Assembly (NCBI GenBank): GCA_017311185.1 | Contig: JAESUZ010003506.1 | Location: 1 to 64,000 of the forward strand | DNA: 64,000 nt | Source of the DNA: Proteles cristata cristata | Taxonomy: Eukaryota > Chordata > Mammalia > Carnivora > Hyaenidae | Reading direction: 5' to 3' | The notes under the pieces: generated by a model | Told to the model about the DNA's origin: nothing | Databases searched by the model: none | What the model saw: the letters and a program-made list of their open reading frames with translations, nothing else | Part shown: one piece after another, positions 35,218-45,882 of the stretch | How positions within the stretch are numbered: the stretch's first letter is position 1 | Layout of the letters: the number at the start of each line of letters is the position of its first letter | Made by a program: the position numbers and the translations under genes

Positions 35218-37805
35218 TGATAGAGAGTTTTGAAAGGAGAAAAAAAAAACCCACATATGTACAAAGGAAACCCCATTAGGCTGTCACTGGATTTTTCAGT
35301 AGAAACTTTTCAGGCTAGAAGGGAGTGACATGGCATATTCAAAGTGTTGAAAGGAAAAATTTAAAGCCAAGCATACTCTATACGCAAAAGCTATCATTTA
35401 GAATACAAAGAGAAATAGAGTTTCCAGACAAAACAATATTAGAGGAATTCATGACCACTAAAATGAGCCTTGAAAGAAATGTGAAAGGCACATCTGAGTG
35501 GAAAGGATAGACCATAAGTAAGAGTAAGAAAATTAAAAAACAAAAGCAGTAAAAATAAATTTGTCTGCAAAAATCAGTCAAGGCACTTACAAAGTAAAAA
35601 GATGTAAAATATGACACAATATACCTAAAAGCAAGAAGAGGAAAGAATGGGTTCAAATTTAAGCAACTATCTACTTAATATAGACTACTATATGCAGAAA
35701 ATGTTATATACAAACGTAAATGTAACCACAAATAAAATAACCAGTAATATATATGCTAAAATAAAAAGAAAGGAATCCATGTATATCTCTAAAGAAAACC
35801 AACTAATCATGAGAGAAGAAAACAAGGAAAGACACAGACAAAACTACAAAAAGAGCCATAAAACAAGTAATAAAATGACAATAAACACATACTTATGAGT
35901 AATTACTTTAAATGTAAATGAACTAAACATTCCAATCAAAAGACATAGAGTGCCAAAAACATATTAGAGCTGATAGGTGAATTGAACAAAGTCACAGGTT
36001 ATAAAATCAACATATAGAAATTGGTTGCGTTTCTACACACCAGTAATAAAGCAGCAGAAAGAGAAATCAAGGAATTGATCCCATTTACAATTGTACCAAA
36101 ACCCATGACACCTAGAAATAAACCTAACCAAATAGGCAAAAGATCTGTATTCTGAAAACTATAGAACACTGATGAAAGAAATTGAAGAAGGCACAAAGAA
36201 ATGGTAAACCATTCCATGCTCATGGATTGGAAGAAAAAATATTAATAAAATGTCGATACTACCCGAAGCAATCTACACATTCAATGCAAACCCTATGAAA
36301 ATAACACCAATATTCTTCACAGAGCTAGAACTCAAGCTGTAATAGAAAGCTATAGTCATCAAGATACTATAGTACTGACACAAAAACAGACACATAGATC
36401 AATGGAACAGACTAGAGAACCCAGAAATGGACCCACAAATGTAAGGTCAAGTCATCTTCAACAAAGCAGGAAAGAGTATCCAAAGGAATACACACAATCT
36501 CTTCACCAAATGGTGTTGGGAATACTGGATGGCGTCATGCACAAGAATGAAACTGAACGACTTTCTTACACCATACACAAAAATAAACTGAAAATGGATG
36601 AAAGAGCTAAATGTAAGGCAGGAAACCATCAAAATCCTAAAGGAGGAAACAGGCAGCAATCTCTGTGACCTTGGCTGCACCAAGTTCTTACTAGACATGT
36701 CTCCAGAAGCAAGGGAAAGCAAAAACAAACAATGGGATTTCATCAAGATAAAACACCTCTACACAGCGAAGGAAACAATCAACAAAGCTAAAAGGCAGTT
36801 GATGGAAAGGGAGAAGTTATTTTCAAATGACATATTGGATGGTATTCATATTGGATTGGTTAGTATCCCAAATCTATAAAATCTTATCAAACTCAACACC
36901 CCCCTAAAAACACAAATAATACAATGATTAATGGACAAAAGACATCAATTTTCCAAAGTAGATGTCCAGATGACTAACAGACACATGAAAAGATGCTCAA
37001 CATCACTCATTAGCAGGGAAATATAAATCAAATCACAATTATGTGCTACCTCACACCTCTCAGAATGGGTAGAATGAACAATTCTGAAAACAACAGATGT
37101 TGCTGCATCCTGTGCACTGTTGGTGGGAATGCAAACTGGTGCAGCCACTTCTGGAAAACAGCATGGAGATTCCTGAAAAAAATTCAAAATAGAACTACCC
37201 AATGACCCATTAATTGCACTACTAAGTATTTATCCAAAGGACAGAAAAATGTTGATTTTAAGGGTCACATGCACCTCAATGTTTTAGAAGCCCTATCAAT
37301 GATAGCCAAATTAAGGAAAGAGCCCAAATGTCTATCAATGAATGGATATAGAAGACGTGTGTGTGGTCCATATATATATATTCCATACACACACAGTGGA
37401 ATACTACTCAGAGATTAAAAAAAAAAATCTTTCCATTTGCAACAATGTGGATGGAACTATATTGCATCATGGTAAGTGAAATAAATCAGTCAGAGACAGA
37501 TGATATGATTTCACTCATATGTGGAATTTAAGGAACACAACAGATGAACATAGGGGAATAAAAGAAAAAATAAGATAAAAAGAGAGAGGGAGGCAACCAT
37601 AAAAATAACTCTTAAATACAGAGAACAAACTGAGGGTTGCTGTTGGGGTGTTGGGTGGGGGATAGGCAAATGGGTGATCGGCATTAAGGAGGGCACTTGT
37701 TGAGGTGTTGAGGTATTATATCTAAGTGATGAATCACTGGGTTGTACTTTTGAAACCAATACTACACTGTATATTAACTATCTTGAATTTAAATAAGTAA
37801 ATTTA
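35218..37805 (+). mobile_element. Older L1 with internal ORF2 deletion
   Basis: Starts in the ORF1 C-terminal half (ETFQARREWHG-like, then NLKPSILYTQKLSF near 35360). It reads through the ORF1-ORF2 gap to the ORF2 N-terminus (INTYLSVITLNVNELNIPIK, about 35873-35950). It then jumps near 35955 to RT sequence past the catalytic site (LELIGELNKVTGYKI) and continues to a 3' UTR and A-rich end near 37805. Most of the endonuclease and RT are missing. Confidence 0.82.
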
Positions 37806-38911
37806 AAAAACATAAGGTAACGAAACAGATTTAAAAATGAACCATGTATTTGTTGCCAACAAATGACTCACTTCAGTCTTAAAGGCATCTTAGACATTTA
37901 AAGATAAATGACTCATTTCAGTCTTAAAGCATTTATCATGCAAATGGATGTGAAGGAAAGCCAGGATAGTAATACTTGCATCAAACAAAATAGACCTTAA
38001 CACAAAGAATATAACAAGACACAAAGAAGAACATTATATAATCATAGACAGAAAAATTCAATGAGAAGGTATAGCGATTGTAAATATTTCTGTACCCAAC
38101 ATGAAGGCACCTGAATACATAAAGCAATTAATAACAAACATAAAGGAAATAATCAATAGTAATGCAATAATATTAGAGGGTGTTAAAAATCCACTTACAT
38201 CAAGTGGACAGATCATACAAACAGAAAATCAATAAGGAAATGTGGCTTTGAAAGACACAGTGGACCAGATGGATTTAACAGATATATTCAGAACATTCCA
38301 TCCTAAAACAGCAGAATACACATTCTTTTCAAGGGCACATGGAATATCCTCTAGAATAGATCACATATTAGGCCACAAAATGTCTCAACAAATTCAAAAA
38401 GATTGAAGTCATACCATGCCATCTTTTCTGGCCACAAAACTATGAATATAGAAAGCAAACACAAGAAAAAATCTGGAAAGACCACAAATACATGGATATT
38501 AAATAGCATGCTATGAATCAATGAATGGCTCAAACAAGAACTCAAGAGGGAATTTAAAAACACACATGGAGAGAAATGAAAAAACAAAACAAAAACAAAA
38601 ACAAAACAACAGTAGTCCAAAACCTTCATGATGTATCAAAAGCAGTTCTCTGAGGGAAGTTTATATAATATAGGCCTACTTCAAGAAGCAAAGAAAATCT
38701 CAAATAAACAACCTAACCTTACACCTAAAGGAACCTAAAGGATCTAGAAAAAGAATAACAAACCAACACCCAAAACAGTAGATGGAATGACATAATAAAG
38801 AGCAGAAATAACTGAAATGGAAACTAAAATATTCATAGAACAGATTAGTGAAACGAGGAGATAGTTCTTCGAAAAAAATAAACAAAATGGTTCAAACCCT
38901 TAGCCAAACTC

Positions 38912-38948
<37 letters not shown>

Positions 38949-39562
38949 GAACCAGATCAAAAGTGAAAGCAGAAAAATAAAAACCTACACCACAGAAATA
39001 CAGAGAATTATGAGAGAATGTTATGACAAATTATATGCCAAAATATTGGACAATCTAGAAGAAATGTATAAGTTCTTAGAAAATATTACCTCCCAACACT
39101 GAAGAAAGAAGAAATAGAAAATTTGAACAGACTGATTACCAACAATTAAATCGAATCAGTAATCAAAAAAATGACCAACAAACAGAAGTCCAGGGCTAGA
39201 CGTCTTTAGAGATGAATTCTACCAAACATTTAAAGAAGAGCTAATATCAATTTTTCTCAAACTATCCCAAAGAGTGAAAAATGAAAGGAAAACTGCTGAA
39301 TTCATTCTATGAGACCAGCATTACCCTGATACCAAACCATATACTACAATAAAAGAGAACTATAGGTCAATATTTCTGATGAACATAGATGCAAAAATCC
39401 TGAACAAAATATTTGTAAAACAAATCTAGCAATATGTTTAAAAATAATTTATCATAATCAAGTGAGATTTATTTCTGGGATACAAGAGTAGCTCAATATT
39501 CACAAATCAATTAACATGATATACCACATCAAGAGGAGAAAGAGTGAAAGCCATATATGATC
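37806..39562 (+). mobile_element. Older L1 ORF2 segment (endonuclease to early RT)
   Basis: Begins near ORF2 codon 35, just where the preceding copy is interrupted, and runs through the endonuclease (MDLTDIFRTFHP-like at about 38270) and linker to early RT. It ends at 39562 against a new L1 5' end. (AAAAC)n at about 38585-38612 and (GA)n at about 38917-38946 lie inside. It may be the displaced middle of the preceding copy. Confidence 0.8.
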
Positions 39563-39564
39563 AG

Positions 39565-40941
39565 CTAAGTGGAGTTAAGGTGGTGGAGGAGTAGGGAGAC
39601 CCTATGTTTGTCTCATTCCTTGAACACAGATAGATAGTAAACAAAACATTCTGAACACCCACGTAATCAACTGGAGGTCTGCATGAACAAAAACTGCAAG
39701 ATTACGTGTAGAAAAGAGAACATTGTTTGGAGGGTAAGAAGTGTAGAGTTTACCAAGAGAGATATTGCTCTGGGTCTGGCAGTTAGGAGGAAACCTGCTA
39801 AAGGAGTCTACTAAAAAGTAGTATAAGCATAGGAGCACAAAATCTGAACTAAATCTGAAAAGTCTAAAAATGTAAAAACTGAATTGCTAAAAGCAGTTAC
39901 CTACCATGGGGGAAGTGCAAGGCTTAAGGGTGCTCAAATGATGAAGTGGGGTAGAATCCCCTGAATGATAGTGTGGCCTGGGGATTCCTTGGGTCACAAG
40001 AAAGAAGGGTCACACCAAAGTGCTATACTGTTTCCAGGTATAACAGGGGACTCTGGCAGAAGACTACAGGCAGGGATGCTTGCTTTCTGCTGTTTTGATA
40101 TAAACTCTAAACAGCAGCACAGTCATAGTATTGGTTTTTTCCCATGGGTTGGCAAAATCTTGGCAAGACCCTCCTCCAGAGGAGCAGTGCAGGTCGGTGC
40201 CACAGGAATCCCTAAAATTTGGAGTTTTGAAACTCATTTTCACACTTGGAATAAAAAACTTGGACACAAGCTGGGCAATACGGGGGAGGGGGGTTCTGAC
40301 GGAAACTAGGGACATAAGAGTGGTGAGTAGTTGCTCTTCTGTGAGGTTTCCCTGAAGAGTAATGGGCCTGAATATTAGGCTATGGGCTATCCAGCCCACC
40401 GCAGCCATATTTATTACACCCTTCAGAGCTGAAAGTTCTACAGAGCAAAACACCGCCGTCTAGTGGAGGCTGGAGCCACTTACACCAAACTCTGCCTCCA
40501 AGCAACCCAGAGGCACATTTCCACTGAAACAAGTACACCAGAGTGGCAGCAAGCCCCTCTTGCCAGAGGACCAAGTTTTGGTCCTTATTTTGCACCAAGT
40601 CTATGATCATAATGCTGCAAAGCCTCAGCTCTAGGGGAAATGGGACCTAAATTCCGTTTTACTTTTATTCTTTATTTTTTATTATTTATTTTTTCTAATT
40701 TTTAAATTCCTTCTACTTTTTACTAATATTTTTATACCTATACATTTTTCATATATACATATTATTTTATTTTTTATTTTTATGTTATTGTTTATTTCAT
40801 TTCATTTCATTTTTGGATCTAGATTCTTTTAACAAGCAGACCAAAACACACCCAGGATCTAGCTTTTTTCTTTTGTTTGTTTTATGTTTCTGTGGTGTTT
40901 TACTATTCTTTTCTTTCTTTTCTCTTTTCTTTCTGAGGTGT
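39565..40941 (+). mobile_element. Older L1 5' UTR with intact 5' end
   Basis: Starts GGAGTTAAGGTGGTGGAGGAG, matching the 5' end of the minus-strand older L1 at 20185. It continues about 1.4 kb as 5' UTR, ending T-rich with an (ATTTC)n run near 40795-40812. A young L1 3' end inserted at 40942. No ORF1 follows, so the copy is 3'-deleted. Open frames of up to 129 codons on both strands here have no L1 or other domain. Confidence 0.75.
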
Positions 40942-41671
40942 CACACCAGTCAGAGTGGCTAAAATGAGCAAATCAGAGAACTCTAGATGCTGGCGAGGAT
41001 GTGGAGAAACGGGCACCCTCCTACACTGTTGGTGGGAATGTAAACTGGTGCAGCCCCTCTGGAAACAGTGTGGAGGGTCCTCAAAAAATTAACACTAGAA
41101 CTCCCCTATGACCCAGCAATAGCACTGCTAGGAATTTACCCAAGGGATACAGAAATGCTGAGGCATAGGAGCACATGTACCCCAATGTTCATAGCAGCAC
41201 TCTCCACAATAGCTAAAACATGGAAAGAGCCTAAGTGTCCATCAACAGATGAATGGATCAAGAATATGTGGTTTATCTATACCATGGAATACTACATGGC
41301 AATGAGAAACAATGAAATCTGGCCATGTGTAGCAACATGGATGGACCTTGAGGGTGTTATGCTGAGCGAAATAAGTCAGGCAGAGAAGGACAAATACCAT
41401 ATGTTTGCATGTATAGGAGGATTAGGAGGAACTTAACAGAGGACCGTGGGGGAGAAGAAGGGGGAAATAGTGGGGAAGAGTGAGAGAGGCAAACCATGAG
41501 AGACTCTTGAATGCTGAGAACAAACTGAGGACTGATGGAGGTGGGGGAGGAGGGGGGAGATGGGCATGGAGGAGGGCACCTGTGGGGATGAGCACTGGGT
41601 GTTATATGGAAACCAACTTGACAATAAACTATTTAAAAAATAAAAATAAAATAAAATAATTAAAAAGAAGA
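40942..41671 (+). mobile_element. 5'-truncated young L1
   Basis: ORF2 C-terminal region (Cys-rich motif then ...ARIGGLGGT, stop TAA 41434-41436), 3' UTR of the GAGAACAAACTGAGG type, AATAAA, and an impure A tail. A 10-bp TSD TCTGAGGTGT lies at 40932-40941 and 41672-41681. The frame runs open for 122 codons from 41068. Confidence 0.93.
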
Positions 41672-41884
41672 TCTGAGGTGTGACAATAGTATTACGGGGA
41701 AACCAGATTGGTGAAGCTCAACTGCCAGTGTTATCATTTGCTGTGGAGGCTTTGGAAGGACGTCAAGCTATGGCCACGAGGACAAGAACCTGTTCTCTTC
41801 AGGATCTGCCGTGGGAGGAGCAGATATTGCCCAGGTATCTGAATGCCTGCATTAGGGTACCTCCATTTCCAATAGTCTATATTC

Positions 41885-42150
41885 CTGGCTGCCTCAAGGA
41901 ACAAACCTCTACACATGGTATAGGGTCCAAAATATCACTATGAGTAAGGAAAATAAATAACCAAAGTCACAACAAGAGAGACCAAGGGACACCATTAAAA
42001 GAACACTTCCTGAATGGCCAGGCCCTGGACAGTCTATGAGCCTCTTTTAATATAGCTGTACTTGTAGGTGCAGAGCACATAACAAGTTTTAAAACTTACA
42101 AGAGACAGAAAGCTGGCCAAAAATGATGAAACGGAATAACTCTCATATGC
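41885..42150 (+). mobile_element. L1 5'-UTR end and ORF1 start fragment
   Basis: Matches the distal 5' UTR at 7195-7690 (AAGTCACAACAAGAGAGACC, the CACCATTAAAAGAACACTTC block) and ends just after the ORF1 start-like ATGATGAAACGGAAT at about 42124. The 41682-41884 stretch before it is not assigned. Confidence 0.8.
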
Positions 42151-42195
42151 CTCCTATACCAGGCATTAATACTCCCACCCCTTGAGCTTTCCAGC

Positions 42196-42645
42196 CTGTC
42201 ATGAGTTGAATTATATCCTCCTGAAATTCATATGTTGAAGTTCCAACCACTAGTACTTCAGAAAGTTATTTTGTTTGTAAGAAGGGCCATTGCAGATATA
42301 ATTAGTTAAGATGAAGTCATACAGTAGTAGGGTGCGACCTTAATCCAATATGACTGTTATTCTTATAAGAAGGGGGGAAATTTGGGCATAGACATGCATG
42401 CAAGGAGAACATCATGTAAAAAAAAAAAAAGGGGGGAAGGAAGCAGTCTATAAGCCAAGGGACACCAAAGATTGCCAGAAAACCACCAGAAATTAAGAGA
42501 AGCATGGAACAGATTCTCCCTCACAGACTTGCTGAGACTTTGATTTCAGACTTGTACCTCCAGAACTGTGAGATGATAAATTTCTGCTGTCAAAGCTACT
42601 TAGTTTGTGGTACTTTGTTATGGCAGCCCCCCCCCCCCAAAAAAA
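42196..42645 (+). mobile_element. MLT1-type LTR (ERVL-MaLR)
   Basis: Plus-strand match to the eutherian MaLR LTR pattern: AAATTCATATGTTGAAGTTC, AATCCAATATGACTG with TTATAAGAAGG, CCTCCAGAACTGTGAGATGA with ATAAATTTCTG, and GGTACTTTGTTATGGCAGCC near the end. An A run (about 42418-42431) and a C run (about 42626-42639) are later expansions. A solitary LTR; no internal region. Confidence 0.9.
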
Positions 42646-43058
42646 TACACAGTTCAACAAACTACCTGGCCCAGTTATTCTCACTGTGTCCTGGGAATTT
42701 ATCTTCTTTCTCTTTTTCTACCATTAATCCCAGAAATACAACAGCTGCTGCTTCTTCTGGCATTCTGCTGACAGTCTGTTTGTAGATGCACTACGATCTG
42801 GCTTGGCACTGCTCTTTGTCCAATTGCCCACATGTTGCTAACTGTAGCAGAAATTTGTTTGTGTCATAAAAAGAATAAAGGGATCAGATGACTTAAAGCC
42901 ACCAGACTGTAGCTTCATTTCAGTTATAAGTGACTATTTTTATTATCATTTTCTACCTAGATGATCTCCTAATTAGGCAATTTCCATAACTTTTTTAGCC
43001 ACAGATTCTATTCTTCTCTTTTTATTCTTCCCCTCAAAATATACAGTGCTATAAGATC
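42646..43058. other. No gene recognised; single-copy sequence
   Basis: Unique-looking sequence between the MLT1 LTR and the next L1 insertion; no coding signature seen. Confidence 0.5.
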
Positions 43059-43076
43059 AAGAACCAATTTTTCCAG

Positions 43077-43522
43077 TGCTCATCCCCACAAAAGCACTGG
43101 GTGTTATATGGAAACCAACTTGACAATAAACTATTTGTAAAAAAAAAAATGAAAAATAAAAAAATAATAAAAAAGAAAAAAATAATTTTATTTCTTACAG
43201 ACCAGAATACTTAAATTAGTGTAACTGATGATATAGATGAAATGTAAGTTTAAGTGATCTTATATCTGAATGAATCAGTTACATTTCTTTTCCAACTGTC
43301 ACCACTGTTGACAAGGTGGATTACTATAAGAGTTTTACAAAAAATTTAATTACTCACAAATGTACTAGAGACTACAGCATGCTGTGACTTGTCAGTATGA
43401 GGAATGCAAATGTGTACAAATTTAAAACTGGTTTAGTTGGGTGTGTCTTATATTCATGAAAACTTAGTTTTACTCACATGTTGAGCAATAAAATTAAAAT
43501 ACTTAGTCCAAAAAAAAAAAAA
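43077..43522 (+). mobile_element. L1 3'-end insertion with 5' inversion and long 3' transduction
   Basis: A perfect 18-bp TSD, AAGAACCAATTTTTCCAG, lies at 43059-43076 and 43523-43540. Inside: an inverted L1 3'-UTR scrap (TGCTCATCCCCACA, about 43077-43090), about 50 bp of sense L1 end with AATAAA at 43125-43130, and an impure A-rich stretch to about 43185. About 325 bp of non-L1 sequence follows, with its own AATAAA at 43487-43492 and a poly(A) from 43510. The L1 read past its weak signal and carried its 3' flank. Confidence 0.9.
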
Positions 43523-43540
43523 AAGAACCAATTTTTCCAG

Positions 43541-44866
43541 ATCTCTGAGCTAGGTGCTGTGAATTAGCCTGAGTGCTAGTGAAGGGCAGGCCAACTAATA
43601 GGGCTTCAGCAAAGGCCTATAGGATTGGCATAAATGTTGACAGTTCACTTAGTTGTCACTGTTTTCTACAGAGACTCAATCAAAATTATAATCACACACC
43701 ACAGCAGGAAGGAGATCCATGTGGCAAGTCATTTACCATCACCGAATTGCATTTTCTCACCTGCTGGGTGCAAACAGAACTCACAGTGTTAGAGAAGGAA
43801 GAATGATTAGTAAGAAGGGATTAGTAGGAAATAGAAGAGGAAGAAGGAAAGTTTGGGAAGAAATAGAATAAGAAGAAAAGAAAAAGAGAAAGAATAAGTA
43901 CAAGAGATAGGGAGATGAGACTAGAATGTCTTCAATATAGTCCCAGACCTTGGGGTGGGATTGGGTTGGAAATCCCTGATAAGGGAAAGAGGGAAATCAT
44001 CATTCTTCTACTGGATAATCATTTAGTAGGAAGAGCTGGTCCGTTTATCAAGTGCCTATTTCATACTAGGTCCATTATATACACTACTTTCATTTGATTG
44101 ATAAGGAAAATGAGGCTCCAAAGGCCTAATTCAAAGCCTGTGTTCATTCCACTCTGTCACAATACCTTCCATTTGGTTCAGGCACATGTGCCTTTGGGGG
44201 GGGGGGATCCTTAGCTAGATATGAGTACAAAATAATAAAAGGAAAAATTATAAGTTCCCAAGGACAAGTATTTGGTTTCCAGCTTTATCTTTGGCGTTAA
44301 TAAAAAATGAAAATACAGGAGAATAATGTATCTCAATGCTGCATGACACCATAAGACCTGACCCTGCTTGATGCTCTCCATAAAGTAGTAGTTTTTCTGA
44401 ACAATAGCAGCAATTTGGGATAATGAAAATAGACCAGGGAACCAAGGAATAGCTGAAACATGAAAGAGCTTCCCCAGCAGAAGGAACATAACCCATGGCA
44501 TGATTTAGGAAGATGATGGATAAGTCTATTTATATAAAAAACTAATCAATACTCCCAGAAGCCACCCCTACAAGCTGGCTGAGTTAACAGTATATTTACT
44601 AATCTTGAAACAGACGGCTTAACCAGATGACTCTTCAAAGTCCTTGTTAATGTAATCTTCTGGACTATAAGATATTGGGGTCATTATTGGTTACTAATAT
44701 TTTGACCTCTGACAGAATTTCACTTTAGGAGAATTGGCACTGGTGCCTCTAGGAACAAGCCTATTTTTAACCTTCTACATTTTAATATTTTTGTTATTAT
44801 TACATGTGGGCCTAATACTTTTGCCTGGGTCATTTTGACAGAATAACTAATGAGAAAAGAATTTTA
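43541..44866. other. Mostly single-copy sequence; one MIR-like patch
   Basis: No gene recognised. A purine-rich stretch lies at about 43795-43915. A weak minus-strand MIR-like patch lies at about 44075-44160 (GATAAGGAAAATGAGGCTCC). An 11-base G run lies near 44198-44208. Confidence 0.5.
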
Positions 44867-45254
44867 AGTTTTTTTTTTTTTTTTTGGAGAGAGAGAGAGC
44901 ACCAGTGGGGAGAGAGTAGAGGGGGGAGAGAAAATATTTTTTTAAATGTTTATTTATTTTTTGAGAGACATGACAGAGCATGATTGGGTGAGGGGCAGAC
45001 AGAGAGGGAGTCACAGATTCTGAAGCAGGCTCCAGGCTCAGAGCTGGCAACACAAAGCCCAAGACGGGGCTTGAACTCACAAACTGCGAAATCATGACCT
45101 GAGGTGAAGTCAGATGCTTAACCAACTGAGCCACCCAGGTGCCCTGAGAAAATCTTAAGAAGGCTAAACGCTCAACATGGAACGAGACACAAGTCCTGGT
45201 ATTGGGATTATGACCCGAGTTGAAATCAAGAGCCTGGGCGCCACCCAAGTACCC
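44867..45254 (-). mobile_element. Old SINE interrupted by a second SINE
   Basis: Outer minus-strand SINE-like element: poly(T) and GA-rich part at 44867-44935, then 45154-45254 ending with GGGCGCCACCCAAGTACCC. The split is caused by the inner SINE at 44936-45145. The outer copy is strongly diverged and its own TSD is unclear. Confidence 0.65.
44936..45145 (-). mobile_element. SINEC-type SINE nested in an older SINE
   Basis: Minus-strand SINE with recognisable B-box and A-box complements (CTTGAACTCACAAACTGCG, GAGCCACCCAGGTGCCC). An 8-bp TSD GAGAAAAT lies at 44928-44935 and 45146-45153. Confidence 0.9.
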
Positions 45255-45534
45255 TGAGAAATAAAACATTTTAATGAGCATTACAATGGCTTACTGTGCT
45301 CCTTTCAGGTAGGAGGCCAAAAAACAAGATATCAAGTGAAGAAGCTGTCCTCAAGAGAAAAGGCTAGGGAATGGATCATGACAGGCTTTAACCAAGTGAT
45401 AACCCAATTTGTATAATTTTTGTCTTTCAGTAAAAAAGTTAATCCACTGCAGATTCAGTTAGGCACATCGATCACTCTTTGTCTCTTTGGGCCTCAAAGG
45501 GCCAAGGGAAATGCATACAAATAACTCAAACCCA

Positions 45535-45660
45535 GAGAACAAATGAATTCCATGCACTTGTGATGAGCATGGGATGTTGTATATAAGTGTTGAATCACTA
45601 AATTGTATACTTGAAATTAATATCACACGGCATGTTAAGTAACTGGAATTTAATTTTTTT
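45535..45660 (+). mobile_element. Older L1 3'-UTR end
   Basis: CACTTGTGATGAGCATGGGA, the TTGAATCACTAAATTGTATAC block and a CTGGAATTTAATTTTTTT end match the 3' terminus of older carnivoran L1s. Its terminal bases served as target for the next L1 (TSD 45643-45660). Confidence 0.85.
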
Positions 45661-45882
45661 AACACTACAGTGTTAATTTTTTTTTACAAATAGTTTATTA
45701 TCAAATTAGTTTCCCCAAAACACCCAGTGCTCATCCCCACAAATGTCCCCCTCCATGCCCATTCCCCCTCCTCCCCACATCCATCAGTCCTCAGTTTTTG
45801 TCAGCATTCAAGAGTCTCTCATGGTCTACCTCTCTCCCTTTCCCCTACCATTTCCCCCCTTCTTCTCCCCCTTGTTCCTCAG

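Noticed and set aside
39965..40610. Frames of 114 and 129 codons on opposite strands
   Set aside because: They lie in an old L1 5' UTR, overlap each other, and resemble nothing recognisable.
43186..43509. Processed pseudogene of a host gene in place of L1 transduction
   Set aside because: L1 3'-UTR sequence with its own AATAAA precedes it within the same TSD, which fits transduction better; I also see no coding frame. Not fully excluded without a database search.
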